From Photobacterium salinisoli (lineage in GTDB: Bacteria; Pseudomonadota; Gammaproteobacteria; Enterobacterales; Vibrionaceae), in assembly GCF_003614885.1 (NCBI RefSeq), contig NZ_QZMS01000007.1, positions 1,984,001 to 2,048,000 on the forward strand: a stretch of 64,000 nt of DNA. Direction: 5' to 3'. Each line of letters begins with the position of its first letter. Positions within the stretch are counted from its first letter, which is position 1. The position numbers and the translations under genes were made by a program. Shown piece by piece: positions 34,166 through 43,252 of the stretch. Under the pieces are notes generated by a model. It was not told the origin of the DNA. It searched no databases and worked only from the letters and a program-made list of their open reading frames with translations.

Positions 34166-34795
34166 TTATGAAAGGAGAAAATGTTCTGATTCAGGTAGCG
34201 AGCGATAGAAAAACAAACTGCCCTCAGTTTTAATAATATTTAAAAGTTTATCATCATCAAATTGTTCGACTGGAAAAGATAAGGCAATAAGTTTGTCTTT
34301 TCCTTTTTTATTCACCTTACCCATTCGGCTAAGTGTTACCCCTCTTCTCAAAAAATAGCGTTCTATCGCGACTGTCGTCACCGCGACCAATTGCTTAACA
34401 CCATGCATTCCTGCAAGTTGCATCGAAAATTTAAAAATATCAAAAGGAAGGGATTCCAGTTCATGCCCATATGCCGCATAGCGTGATATCTCCCAAGTAG
34501 CTATATCTCTTGGGAGTTCATTTTCACATAAATAAGGAAATACATCTGAGAGTAAATAAGGAGAATAAGTAGGAATAAGCCTGGCACACCCTACAATTTT
34601 ATCGTTTTCATTATAAGCAATGACATAGCGTGCAGACTCTGTGTCAAATTCATCAGCTTCAATACCCTCTTCTAAAGAGGTAAGATTAAGGTCCCACTTG
34701 AGTTGCTTAATAAAAACATCATGTCGAAAACGCCCTAGATCATCTAATTCATTTTTATCGAAATTCAAAAATTGTGTACATACCAACCGATACAT
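34166..34795 (-). CDS. luxI: Acyl-homoserine-lactone synthase (LuxI family)
   Basis: Makes an N-acyl-homoserine lactone from S-adenosylmethionine and an acyl carrier. From the internal ATG at 34795 the invariant residues fall at family positions: Arg24, Phe28, Trp34, Asp48, Arg72, Phe86, Glu102 and Arg105 (TWEISRY). The frame opens at an earlier ATG (34840), which would add 15 non-conserved residues. The internal start is chosen for this reason and for a GGGG-rich site before it. 209 residues. It follows luxR on the same strand. Codon and base composition are clearly more AT-rich than in flanking housekeeping genes. Acyl chain not predictable. Confidence 0.92.
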   Translation of the reverse strand: MYRLVCTQFLNFDKNELDDLGRFRHDVFIKQLKWDLNLTSLEEGIEADEFDTESARYVIAYNENDKIVGCARLIPTYSPYLLSDVFPYLCENELPRDIATWEISRYAAYGHELESLPFDIFKFSMQLAGMHGVKQLVAVTTVAIERYFLRRGVTLSRMGKVNKKGKDKLIALSFPVEQFDDDKLLNIIKTEGSLFFYRSLPESEHFLLS

Positions 34796-34895
34796 GCTTT
34801 GACCGCCCCTATCAAAAGCCAATCTCTTTAAGCTATTCATCCATACTATAGAGCCCTCAAATCAACAAGCAACTACCAAAAATGGTGATAACAGG

Positions 34896-35621
34896 TTAAA
34901 TAATACCTAACGCCGCGGAGTAAGCAGCTGCCAATGTACGATTGGTCGAGCCAAATTTTTTCTGGATGTTTTTTATATGGTAATTGACTGTATTTTCTGA
35001 AATACCCAAAATATCAGAGATCGCACTTGAGCATTTTCCATCAGCAATCCAGCGCAAAATTTCTTCTTCACGATTGTTTAGGTTAATTTCATTTTGACAT
35101 AAGGAATCAGATTTTTCTTCTACACTGTTCTCTTCAATCAACTCAATAAGACAGCGCATTTTGAGCTTTAACATCAGTTTGTCATCACTGTTGATAAGCA
35201 CATCACTTCTTGAAACCCCCAGCATACACAGCGAGTGATCCATACTACGCAATGTCAATGTCGCACCAATATTGATCCCCCATTCACTGGCTTCTTTGAA
35301 GATAAAATGTGTCTTAATATTGTGGTCATCCTGCCAGATGACAAACTGCTGATCACTGGCTCTGCTTGCAATCGAGGGATCTTGCTGACAATAGTGTTTA
35401 TCCTGATATCGCTTCAACCACGCCTCTGGGTATGTGCCATATATACACACTTTTGAGCGTGAAAAAGGCACAGCTTGTTTTTTACCGTATGCAAAGTTAT
35501 CAAAGCCAAGTTTATTGACTTCAAGTGAGACTTTTTTAATAACTTCATTGTTAGTAGTACAAGACGAAAATGCAGCGTTTACAGATAACCACCAGTTGAT
35601 GAATCCTGTATTTTTATCCAT
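34896..35621 (-). CDS. luxR: LuxR-family acyl-homoserine-lactone receptor
   Basis: A 241-residue quorum-sensing regulator. The autoinducer-binding domain keeps all signature residues at a constant +11 offset from TraR: Trp68, Tyr72, Asp81, Pro82, Trp96, and the WGINIGATL glycine. The C-terminal GerE-type helix-turn-helix is NNREEEILRWIADGK...ILGISENTVNYHIKNIQKK. It is therefore a full receptor, not a solo with a degenerate pocket. The ATG at 35621 has an AAGGGAA site; an upstream GTG at 35651 is less likely. The 341-bp gap to metE (35622-35962) is AT-rich and must hold its promoter; no obvious lux box is seen there. Confidence 0.92.
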   Translation of the reverse strand: MDKNTGFINWWLSVNAAFSSCTTNNEVIKKVSLEVNKLGFDNFAYGKKQAVPFSRSKVCIYGTYPEAWLKRYQDKHYCQQDPSIASRASDQQFVIWQDDHNIKTHFIFKEASEWGINIGATLTLRSMDHSLCMLGVSRSDVLINSDDKLMLKLKMRCLIELIEENSVEEKSDSLCQNEINLNNREEEILRWIADGKCSSAISDILGISENTVNYHIKNIQKKFGSTNRTLAAAYSAALGII

Positions 35622-35911
35622 TTCCCTTTCCAAACAAGTTATATAAAGCACAAACTTCTACAACAGAGTAATACGATTATCAAATAGATATTTTTTTATT
35701 ATGTTTCACTTTGTTTCCAGGCACTGTCACTTGATGAATTCAGCCTGACTATCAATGGAAGAATGCCACCCTGTATCTTGAGATTTTCATTTTTACATCT
35801 GAAAGACACTCAGATAATTACAATTAACTCAATAATTAGCTCTTAGAAAAACAATCTTCACCGCAATAGTGTTACCACCGCCTTTGATGGTGATAATTCA
35901 TGACAAAAAAA

Positions 35912-35937
35912 AGCAGTCTTGTCATGACAAGACTGCT
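35912..35937 (-). terminator. Intrinsic terminator of metE
   Basis: Perfect 13-bp stem AGCAGTCTTGTCA / TGACAAGACTGCT with a T9 run in the minus direction, 25 bp past the metE stop. Confidence 0.95.
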
Positions 35938-35962
35938 TTTAAACAGTATGTATATCTAACGG

Positions 35963-38236
35963 TTAATTAGCCCGCAAACGTTTCGCTGCCGCCACCATGT
36001 TTTGCAGTGCTGGCACCACTTCTGCCCACTGGCGGGTTTTCAGGCCACAGTCCGGGTTTACCCACAGGCGTTCGGCCGGGATACGCTTTGCGGCTTGCTG
36101 CATCAGCTTCACCATTTGTGCTTCAGTCGGAATATTCGGCGAGTGAATATCATAAACACCCGGGCCAATTTCGTTCGGATATTTGAAGTTATCAAAGGCA
36201 TCCAGCAACTCCATATCAGAGCGCGAGGTTTCTATGGTGATCACGTCGGCATCCATGTCGGCAATTGAGGCAATAATGTCGTTAAATTCGGAATAACACA
36301 TATGGGTATGGATCTGTGTCTCATCGGCCACCCCATTTGCCGTGATACGGAAGGATTCCACGGCCCAGTTCAGGTAGTCCTGCCACTCAGACCGACGCAA
36401 TGGTAAACCTTCACGCAGTGCCGCTTCATCAATCTGAATCACTTTCACCCCGGCTTGTTCCAGATCTAGCACTTCAGCACGAATGGCCAGTGCCAGCTGA
36501 TAGCAAGAGACAGAGCGAGGCTGATCATCGCGCACAAAAGACCAGTTCAGTATGGTCACAGGGCCGGTCAGCATGCCTTTCATGGGCTTTTCGGTCAGTG
36601 ATTGTGCGTACTGGGTCCAGGCCACTGTCATGGCTGCCGGTCGGCTGATATCACCAAACAGGATGGGCGGCTTGACACAACGCGAACCGTAAGACTGTAC
36701 CCAGCCGAACTGGCTGAAGGCATAGCCGTCCAGCTGTTCACCGAAATATTCCACCATGTCGTTGCGTTCCGCTTCGCCATGAACCAGCACATCCAGATCC
36801 AATGCTTCCTGCTCACGCACAGCGCGGGCAATCTCTTCCTTCATCTGGCTGACATAGGTTGCCTGATCAAGGTCACCTTTCTTGAATTTCAGGCGAGCCT
36901 GACGGATGTCAGCGGTCTGAGGAAACGAACCTATAGTGGTAGTCGGAAACGCCGGCAGGTTCAGGTGCGCCGTTTGCTTCGCGATACGATCAGCATACGG
37001 GCTCTGACGCTGTCCCAGCTGCGGGGTAATCGCCGCAACAGCGGCCTGCACGTCAGGATTATGCACCCGGCTGGACTGACGGCGGCTGTCGATAGCGGCC
37101 TGATTGGCTGCCAGCTCGGCAGAAACAGAATCGCGGCCATCATTGAGTGCACGGGACAGCACGGCCAGCTCGTCCAGTTTCTGCAGGGCAAATGCCAGCC
37201 ATGACAGAATTTCGGTATCGAGTTTCTGTTCGCTGTTCAGATCAACCGGCACGTGTAACAGTGAACACGAAGGTGCCACCCACAGACGCTCACCGAAATC
37301 GCGGGCAATAGGCTCCAGCCAGTCCAGCACGGCATTAAGATCTGTCTTCCAGATATTACGGCCGTTAATGACCCCCAGAGACAGCACTTTGTCTGCCGGC
37401 AGAGCGGCAATAACGGTATCTACTTCATTACGGCCTCTCACCGCATCAAGGTGTAGGCCCTGAACCTGCAGATTCACCGCCAGCGACAGATTCTCTTTCA
37501 ATTCACCAAAGTACGTTGCCAGTAAAAGCTTCACCAGCCCTTTGTTTAAACTCTGGTACGCTTTGCTCAGTGCCTGCTGCCATTCAGCGGAGAGTTCAGT
37601 GACCAGGATAGGCTCATCAATTTGTACCCACTCGACCCCCTTGTCGGCCAGCAGCGTCAGCAGCTGCTCGTACACTGGCAGCAACTGGTCAAGTAAATCC
37701 AGCTTGTTCGAATTGTCTTTTTCCTTACCGAGCCACAGGTAGGTCACAGGGCCGATCAGCACAGGTTTCGCGGCGACGCCCTGTGTTTTGGCTTCCGTCA
37801 GTTGCGCCAGCAGACGCTCAGGGTTGAGCTCAAAACGGGTATCGGCGGTAAATTCTGGCACGATATAGTGGTAGTTGGTATCAAACCATTTGGTCATCTC
37901 GCCGGCATGCACACACTGACAACCGCTGTCATTGGCCGAACGGCCACGGGCTACACGGAAGTAGTTGTCCAACTCGTCACCAGCCAGGCCTTCGACACGG
38001 GCCGGGATATGGCCGAGCGTGAAGCTGGTATCCAGTACCTGATCGTAAAAAGAGAAGTCGCCAATCGGGGTCAGATCAAGACCCGACTGCTGCTGCCAGT
38101 GTTTCTGGCGCAAACCCGCAGCCAGCTCTGTCAGCTCGCTTTGGCTGCTTTCGCCTTTCCAGTACTTTTCCAGTGCGAATTTCAGTTCACGGTTAGCGCC
38201 GATGCGCGGAAAACCTAAGTTATGTGTTTTAGCCAT
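35963..38236 (-). CDS. metE: Cobalamin-independent methionine synthase
   Basis: Transfers the methyl group of 5-methyltetrahydropteroyltri-glutamate to homocysteine. The 757 residues form two TIM barrels; the C-terminal one carries the zinc ligands in HTHMCYSEF and NPDCGLKTR and the homocysteine-site segment [11 protein letters not shown]-terminal [20 protein letters not shown] is typical. Divergent from its activator gene metR across 108 bp. Confidence 0.97.
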   Translation of the reverse strand: MAKTHNLGFPRIGANRELKFALEKYWKGESSQSELTELAAGLRQKHWQQQSGLDLTPIGDFSFYDQVLDTSFTLGHIPARVEGLAGDELDNYFRVARGRSANDSGCQCVHAGEMTKWFDTNYHYIVPEFTADTRFELNPERLLAQLTEAKTQGVAAKPVLIGPVTYLWLGKEKDNSNKLDLLDQLLPVYEQLLTLLADKGVEWVQIDEPILVTELSAEWQQALSKAYQSLNKGLVKLLLATYFGELKENLSLAVNLQVQGLHLDAVRGRNEVDTVIAALPADKVLSLGVINGRNIWKTDLNAVLDWLEPIARDFGERLWVAPSCSLLHVPVDLNSEQKLDTEILSWLAFALQKLDELAVLSRALNDGRDSVSAELAANQAAIDSRRQSSRVHNPDVQAAVAAITPQLGQRQSPYADRIAKQTAHLNLPAFPTTTIGSFPQTADIRQARLKFKKGDLDQATYVSQMKEEIARAVREQEALDLDVLVHGEAERNDMVEYFGEQLDGYAFSQFGWVQSYGSRCVKPPILFGDISRPAAMTVAWTQYAQSLTEKPMKGMLTGPVTILNWSFVRDDQPRSVSCYQLALAIRAEVLDLEQAGVKVIQIDEAALREGLPLRRSEWQDYLNWAVESFRITANGVADETQIHTHMCYSEFNDIIASIADMDADVITIETSRSDMELLDAFDNFKYPNEIGPGVYDIHSPNIPTEAQMVKLMQQAAKRIPAERLWVNPDCGLKTRQWAEVVPALQNMVAAAKRLRAN

Positions 38237-38270
38237 CTATACGTCCTCCAAAGTTATTGAAGACATCTTA
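38231..38270. promoter_or_regulatory. metE-metR control region: MetJ-like boxes and MetR-like half-site
   Basis: AGACATCT (38261-38268) differs at one base from the MetJ box AGACGTCT. AGCCATCT-ATACGTCC (38231-38246) are two tandem 8-mers, each 6/8. The overlapping TGAAGACATCTTA (38258-38270) has three of four bases of the second half of the MetR site TGAA-N5-TTCA. Repression by MetJ and activation by MetR are known for metE in enteric bacteria; here they are inferred. Confidence 0.45.
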
Positions 38271-38344
38271 TGGCTATCTTGTGATGAATAAAAATGGCAT
38301 TATTTCATCAACCAATGAATTCTAATCATAAGTCAGGGATTACC

Positions 38345-39253
38345 ATGATAGAAAGGAGCCATCTGGCGATATTGCGCGAGGTACACCGGCTCGGTTCGCT
38401 GACAGCCGCCGCTGAGGCATTGTATTTAAGCCAGTCGGCGCTGAGCCACAGCATGAAAAAACTGGAGCAGCAGATTGGTACGCCAGTCTGGAGCAAATCC
38501 GGCCGAAGCCTGCACTTTACCCAGGCGGGCTTTTATCTGCTGCGACTGGCGGAACGGGTGTTACCGCAATTTGAACACGCTGAAGTGCAGATGCAGCAAT
38601 TCGCGTCCGGCCAGCGGGGCACGCTGCGGATTGGCATGGAATGCCATCCCTGTTATCAGTGGCTGCTCAAAGTGGTCCATCCCTACCTGCAAGGCTGGCC
38701 AGATGTGGATGTTGACGTGAAACAGAAGTTCCAGTTCGGCGGGTTAGGCGCCCTGTTCGGGTATGAAATCGATGTATTGGTTACGCCCGATCCCCTGCTC
38801 CGGCCCGGTATCCGTTACATTCCTGTGTTTGACTATGAGCAGGTGCTGGTGGTCAGCGCGCAGAGTCCGCTGGCTGCCGAGGAATACATAGCGCCGGATA
38901 TGCTGCTGGATAAAACCCTGATTACCTATCCGGTAGAGCAAAGCCGGCTGGATGTGTACAGCCAGTTTTTAACACCGGCCAAATGCAGCCCCCGCAAACA
39001 TAAGCTGATTGAAACGACGGATATTATGTTGCAGATGGTGGCGGCCGGACGCGGAGTGGCGGCGCTACCTAAATGGCTGGCCAAAGAGTATGAAGAGAAA
39101 ATGCCTGTCGTGGCTGTTCGTCTGGGCGAAACGGGTATTCACAAGCACATTCATCTGGGAGTCAGGGAAACGGATTTAGACATCGATTATCTGAGTGCGT
39201 TTATCAACCTGGCAGACTCCCTGTCTGAACACAAAGAGCCGGCGGCCCGGTAA
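38345..39253 (+). CDS. metR: Transcriptional activator MetR
   Basis: LysR-type activator of metE responding to homocysteine. 302 residues; N-terminal MIERSHLAILREVHRLGSLT with helix-turn-helix AAEALYLSQSALSHSMKKLE, then the effector domain with GMECHPCYQWL, the MetR-typical Cys/His patch. The frame opens at 38294, but the family N-terminus and an AGGGA site indicate the ATG at 38345. Convergent with rimI, only 2 bp apart. Confidence 0.95.
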   Translation: MIERSHLAILREVHRLGSLTAAAEALYLSQSALSHSMKKLEQQIGTPVWSKSGRSLHFTQAGFYLLRLAERVLPQFEHAEVQMQQFASGQRGTLRIGMECHPCYQWLLKVVHPYLQGWPDVDVDVKQKFQFGGLGALFGYEIDVLVTPDPLLRPGIRYIPVFDYEQVLVVSAQSPLAAEEYIAPDMLLDKTLITYPVEQSRLDVYSQFLTPAKCSPRKHKLIETTDIMLQMVAAGRGVAALPKWLAKEYEEKMPVVAVRLGETGIHKHIHLGVRETDLDIDYLSAFINLADSLSEHKEPAAR

Positions 39254-39255
39254 GG

Positions 39256-39711
39256 TCAGAGCCTGGCCTTCATGATCAGCGCGTCTTCTCGGCCGTTAGC
39301 ACTGACACTGCTGTCGGCCCGATAATAGTCTGGCCGGCGACTGACCAGCTCGAAACCATTGGCCAGATACAATTGACTGGCCTTTGTGTTACTGGCCCGC
39401 ACTTCGAGCCAGATCTCCTGCCCGCCTTCCGCTCGGGCGGCAGCGACAAACGCCGCCAGTAACTGACGCCCCAGTCCCTGTCCCTGCCACACAGGATCAA
39501 CAGCAATATTAAACAGACTTACTTCACCGGCCACGGACTGGCCAAAACAGTAACCCGCAACCTTACCGTCAACCCGCATCACCAGGTTTAGGGCGATACG
39601 GGACGGCGTTTCCCTGATCTGGCTTTCTGTCCAGGGAAACGGGTGCGCACGTTGCTCAATAGCCCACACCTCATCAAGCTGCGCTTCTGTCATCGGCAGG
39701 AATTCAATCAT
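39256..39711 (-). CDS. rimI: Ribosomal protein S18-alanine N-acetyltransferase
   Basis: GNAT acetyltransferase of 151 residues that acetylates the N-terminus of S18. The acetyl-CoA loop is VWQGQGLGRQLL, and the C-terminal segment EVRASNTKASQLYLANGFELV is family-typical. The open frame extends upstream, but the ATG at 39711, overlapping the 3' end of holD by 8 bp, gives the normal N-terminus. holD-rimI is a conserved pair in E. coli and vibrios. Confidence 0.9.
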   Translation of the reverse strand: MIEFLPMTEAQLDEVWAIEQRAHPFPWTESQIRETPSRIALNLVMRVDGKVAGYCFGQSVAGEVSLFNIAVDPVWQGQGLGRQLLAAFVAAARAEGGQEIWLEVRASNTKASQLYLANGFELVSRRPDYYRADSSVSANGREDALIMKARL

Positions 39712-40105
39712 TGAAGGCACAGATCTGCTGCCACAATGCTTTCTTACTGGCGGGATTTTCATGCATCTGCCGCAGTGATGCCGAGTGCAGAATCTGGCAA
39801 TCGGATGGCTCAACGCCCTGACAACCGGCAAACCAGCACCAGGTCAGATGATGCTCACCCAGCTCAGACAAGGCGTGGGGCGGCAGAGCTAATGCCTGCT
39901 CCGGTGTCAGCTTCATGCTGCGCAGAATGTTGCCGAACAACCAGGCATCGTGTTCATCCATCTCATCTGCAGTCACAAACAGCAATTGGCAGGTTTCGGG
40001 TAAATCTATCACAGACTGAGCCCACTCAGGAAAACACTCAGGTTTTCTGATTTGCCAGTTGGTCAGTCCCATTTCCTGCAATAACTGCATGTCTCTTTGT
40101 TGCAT
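39704..40105 (-). CDS. holD: DNA polymerase III subunit psi
   Basis: 133-residue clamp-loader accessory protein (psi) that bridges the clamp loader to chi and single-strand-binding protein. The N-terminal QLLQEMGLTNWQIRKPE matches the chi-binding peptide region and C-terminal ASKKALWQQICAF the conserved end. Fast-evolving family; identity is supported by the rimI overlap. Confidence 0.88.
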   Translation of the reverse strand: MQQRDMQLLQEMGLTNWQIRKPECFPEWAQSVIDLPETCQLLFVTADEMDEHDAWLFGNILRSMKLTPEQALALPPHALSELGEHHLTWCWFAGCQGVEPSDCQILHSASLRQMHENPASKKALWQQICAFND

Positions 40106-40132
40106 GATGTGTTTACCACTTTTGATGTTCTG

Positions 40133-40642
40133 TCAGGCCGGGAGCGCGGAAAACGGGGCGCTGTATTCAACCAGACCATGATGACCACTCAGGGTGGATG
40201 GCAGCAGTTCCTGAACCATGAAAGCCTCTTCCGGCACAGGCCAGGTGCAGCGCAAGCCATGCTCCGCCGCCGTCACATAACCGGCTTTACGGTAATAGCT
40301 GTGATCCCCCAGCACCACCACTACAGGGTAACCCAGCTCTGCCAGTATTTCTGCACCTTCACGCATCAGCGTCTGGCCGATCCCCTGCCCGCGGTAGTCG
40401 GTTTTGACCACCAAGGGTGCCAGCCCTTGCCAGCCTAAGTCCTGCCCGCTGACAGTCACCGGACTGAAAAAGATATGGCCAACCACTTCACCTTCATCAT
40501 TGCATGCCACCAGCGATAACGTCATATGGCCATTTTCACGCAGGGTCATGACCAAATCCGCTTCCGCTTCAGTATCAAATGTGTGCCGCAGCAAGGCATC
40601 AATAGTCAGAATGTCCGCCGGCACTTCAGTTCGAATCAGCAT
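40133..40642 (-). CDS. GNAT-family N-acetyltransferase (YhbS-like)
   Basis: 169 residues from the ATG at 40642 (GAGGATA site). The acetyl-CoA binding loop is VKTDYRGQGIGQTLM and the core VVVLGDHSYYRKAGYVTAAEHGL is typical of the YhbS subgroup. Substrate unknown. The frame extends to 40702 but without similarity. Gap 40643-41169 (527 bp) contains no gene I can support; its last 70 bp hold the promoter of the next gene. Confidence 0.85.
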   Translation of the reverse strand: MLIRTEVPADILTIDALLRHTFDTEAEADLVMTLRENGHMTLSLVACNDEGEVVGHIFFSPVTVSGQDLGWQGLAPLVVKTDYRGQGIGQTLMREGAEILAELGYPVVVVLGDHSYYRKAGYVTAAEHGLRCTWPVPEEAFMVQELLPSTLSGHHGLVEYSAPFSALPA

Positions 40643-41102
40643 AGTTATCCTCGAAGAGACAATCGTCAGACTGTCATTGGATGTAGCGGGTATCTGCCAC
40701 ATTTATCCGGCCCTATTTTGCGGCCAGGCTAGCCTGATAACAACCTCTTTCTCGCCAGACACAACTCAGAGACAGAAAAAGGATATAAGCGCAGATTCAT
40801 AGCAATGATCGCTTCCCCGATGTTCCCACCCCCGTCTGCCAGGAATCACACCAGTCCCTAATTTGCGGATTCACCTTTTTGTCACTGACATGCAGATAAA
40901 TAAGCAATGCCATACAAAATCACCGGGCTTTCTTCTTCTCACCAAGACAATTACAAACATTAACCGCTGAAATAATCTGCTTTTAAAACATTATTTTAGA
41001 TACGTATCCCCCCGTTTAACCCGGCCAGTTTTTTGTAACCGGTGTCAATAAATCCATTTTTTTACATTTCAAATCAAAATTTTCTCATGAAAATAGGAAT
41101 TT

Positions 41103-41133
41103 TTGACAATCAGACATTTTCTGACGTTATATT
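41103..41133 (+). promoter_or_regulatory. Candidate promoter of the GGDEF-EAL gene
   Basis: TTGACA (41103-41108) and TATATT (41128-41133) with 19-bp spacing (18 to an overlapping TTATAT), 37 bp before the start codon. The region before it is AT-rich. No c-di-GMP riboswitch core was recognised. Confidence 0.45.
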
Positions 41134-41169
41134 ACGGGTACGACTTACCCAGAAAGGGACATCCGAGCG

Positions 41170-43236
41170 ATGTCAGCAGTAACAGACAATTTCGCCATGC
41201 CGACTGAATTCATCAACAATTGGTTTTTTCAACTGACAGGCAATAGCCCATTCCTGTTCGCCATTCTGGACAAGCAACACCACTATGTCGCGGTCAATCA
41301 ACACTACTGCCAGCTCAGCGGCCTCAGCCGGGATGAACTGGTGGGACGCCGTGATAGCGAAATACTCGGTGAGACCTTTTACCGTACCCTGCAGCCATAC
41401 TACGAACGCGCCCTGAACGGCGAATACGTGGAAGGTGACGTGATTCTTGATGAACACAGGCATCATACCAGCCTGTATTTCAGTGTGTCGCCCCTGCGCG
41501 ATGAGAGCGGTGAAGTGACCGGCCTGGCTCTGCACGCGATTGATACCTCTGAACGCTTACACCTGGCCAATGCCGTGGCTGAACATGAAGACCACTTTAA
41601 CCAACTCACTCAGCTGATGTCTGATGGCTGCCTGCTGATCGAAAGAAATCATGTGCTGTCCGCCAATCCGATGGCAGCTCAGCTGCTGGGGTTTGCATCA
41701 CCAGATGACATGACAGGCGAAGATTTAGGGCAACTATTAATAGACAGCAGAAACAACCGTCCTTTTGGGGAACAACTGGCCGGGCTGAGCAACGGTAAAG
41801 CCTACCATTGCCTGACCAGTCAACGGTGTCAGGTTGAAAATGCCCTGACGCTGACCCTGAAAGACACCTTGGTAGTTGGCTCACCCGCCAGCCTGGTTGT
41901 TCTGAGGCTGCCACAGACACAACAAGTCCAGCCCGAACAAGTGGAACAACTGATCCATACCGACCCGCTGACAGGTTTGTATAACCGCCATGGCTTCAGC
42001 CGTCGTCTGGAACAGATGATCACCCGGCAGACCCCGTTAGTCATGCTGTATCTGGACATAGATAATTTCAAAAACATCAACGATTCTCTGGGGCATCATA
42101 TTGGCGACCGGGTACTGCAGGAAATTTCCCAGCGTCTGCGTCAGCTGCTGCCTGAGAACGCTGTGATAGGCCATCTGGGAGGGGATGAATTCGGCATTCT
42201 GCTGCCCGATCCCATCCATGCTGAAATTGGCGAACAAGTCTCGAAAAAGATTATTGCCCTGGTGAACCAACCTTTCGATCTGATGCACTTCAGCAAGCAT
42301 CTGGCCTGCTCCATTGGGATGGTAAACTACCCTGGCAATGGCAATGATGCACGCTTGTTACTGCAGCATGCCGATACCGCTATGTATGAAGCCAAGAATC
42401 GCGGGCGTAACCGTCTGGTCACCTTCGACGAGACCATGAACAAAGAAGCAAGGATGCGGTTATGGCTGGAAATTGAACTGCAGAAAGCCTTACAGAACAA
42501 AGGACTGGAAGTCTGGTATCAGCCCAAAGTCAGTGCGAGGGATTTTTCCATTTACGGCGCTGAAGCCCTGGTTCGCTGGAAACACCCTATCGAGGGTTAC
42601 ATCAGTCCGGCCCAGTTTATTCCGGTTGCTGAACGCTCAGGCCTGATCGAACAGCTTGGCCAGGTTGTGATGAGAGAGGTCTTCACCACAGTTAAATACT
42701 GGAAAAGACAGGGGATCCTTCAGGGCCGAGTGGCAATCAACCTGTCCCCACAGCAATTTGGCAATCCCAACCTGATTCAGTATGTCTCAGACTTGCAGCG
42801 AGCCACCGGTGTCAACCCGGATGATATCACTTTTGAACTGACTGAAAGTGCCATGCTGGGTGAAAACGAACACACCATTCAAATGCTGAACGCCATTAAG
42901 AAACTGGGATTTGCCTTATCGATTGACGATTTTGGTACCGGTTACTCCTCTTTGTCTTACCTGGCCCGATTCCCGCTGGACGAGCTTAAAATCGACCGGG
43001 CATTTATCAAAGATCTGGAAACTGTGCCCAAGCAACTGACCCTGATCGAAAACATAATCAATCTGGGTAAATCGCTGAACATGAGTGTTGTTGCTGAAGG
43101 TGTGGAAACGCGCCAGCAGGCCGCCCTGCTGTCTAATCTCAACTGCGATTACATTCAGGGTTTTCACTTTTTCCGCCCGCTGCCGAAGAATGATCTGGAA
43201 ACCATACTGCTGAAAAACTTCCGCGGCAGATTTTAG
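41170..43236 (+). CDS. PAS-GGDEF-EAL c-di-GMP signalling protein
   Basis: Soluble 688-residue protein with no transmembrane segment. A PAS domain (about 20-130, FAILDKQHHYVAVNQHYCQLSG) is followed by a second PAS-like region (about 133-250), a diguanylate cyclase domain with intact GGDEF (337-341) and a phosphodiesterase domain with intact EAL (465-467) plus DDFGTGYSSLSYL and ELKIDRAFI. Both activities are possible. The RxxD inhibitory site normally 5 residues before GGDEF is absent (PENA), so product inhibition of a cyclase would be lost. The PAS input suggests redox or small-ligand sensing. Confidence 0.93.
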   Translation: MSAVTDNFAMPTEFINNWFFQLTGNSPFLFAILDKQHHYVAVNQHYCQLSGLSRDELVGRRDSEILGETFYRTLQPYYERALNGEYVEGDVILDEHRHHTSLYFSVSPLRDESGEVTGLALHAIDTSERLHLANAVAEHEDHFNQLTQLMSDGCLLIERNHVLSANPMAAQLLGFASPDDMTGEDLGQLLIDSRNNRPFGEQLAGLSNGKAYHCLTSQRCQVENALTLTLKDTLVVGSPASLVVLRLPQTQQVQPEQVEQLIHTDPLTGLYNRHGFSRRLEQMITRQTPLVMLYLDIDNFKNINDSLGHHIGDRVLQEISQRLRQLLPENAVIGHLGGDEFGILLPDPIHAEIGEQVSKKIIALVNQPFDLMHFSKHLACSIGMVNYPGNGNDARLLLQHADTAMYEAKNRGRNRLVTFDETMNKEARMRLWLEIELQKALQNKGLEVWYQPKVSARDFSIYGAEALVRWKHPIEGYISPAQFIPVAERSGLIEQLGQVVMREVFTTVKYWKRQGILQGRVAINLSPQQFGNPNLIQYVSDLQRATGVNPDDITFELTESAMLGENEHTIQMLNAIKKLGFALSIDDFGTGYSSLSYLARFPLDELKIDRAFIKDLETVPKQLTLIENIINLGKSLNMSVVAEGVETRQQAALLSNLNCDYIQGFHFFRPLPKNDLETILLKNFRGRF

Positions 43237-43252
43237 ATCTGATACACAGTCA

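Noticed and set aside
34841..34895. A lux box between luxR and luxI
   Set aside because: ACCTGT at one end (minus strand) matches a half-site, but no complementary half occurs at the proper distance.
34882..35896. Shared 10-mer ATGGTGATAA before luxI and upstream of luxR (35887-35896) as an operator
   Set aside because: Not palindromic and seen only twice; chance in AT-rich spacers is likely.
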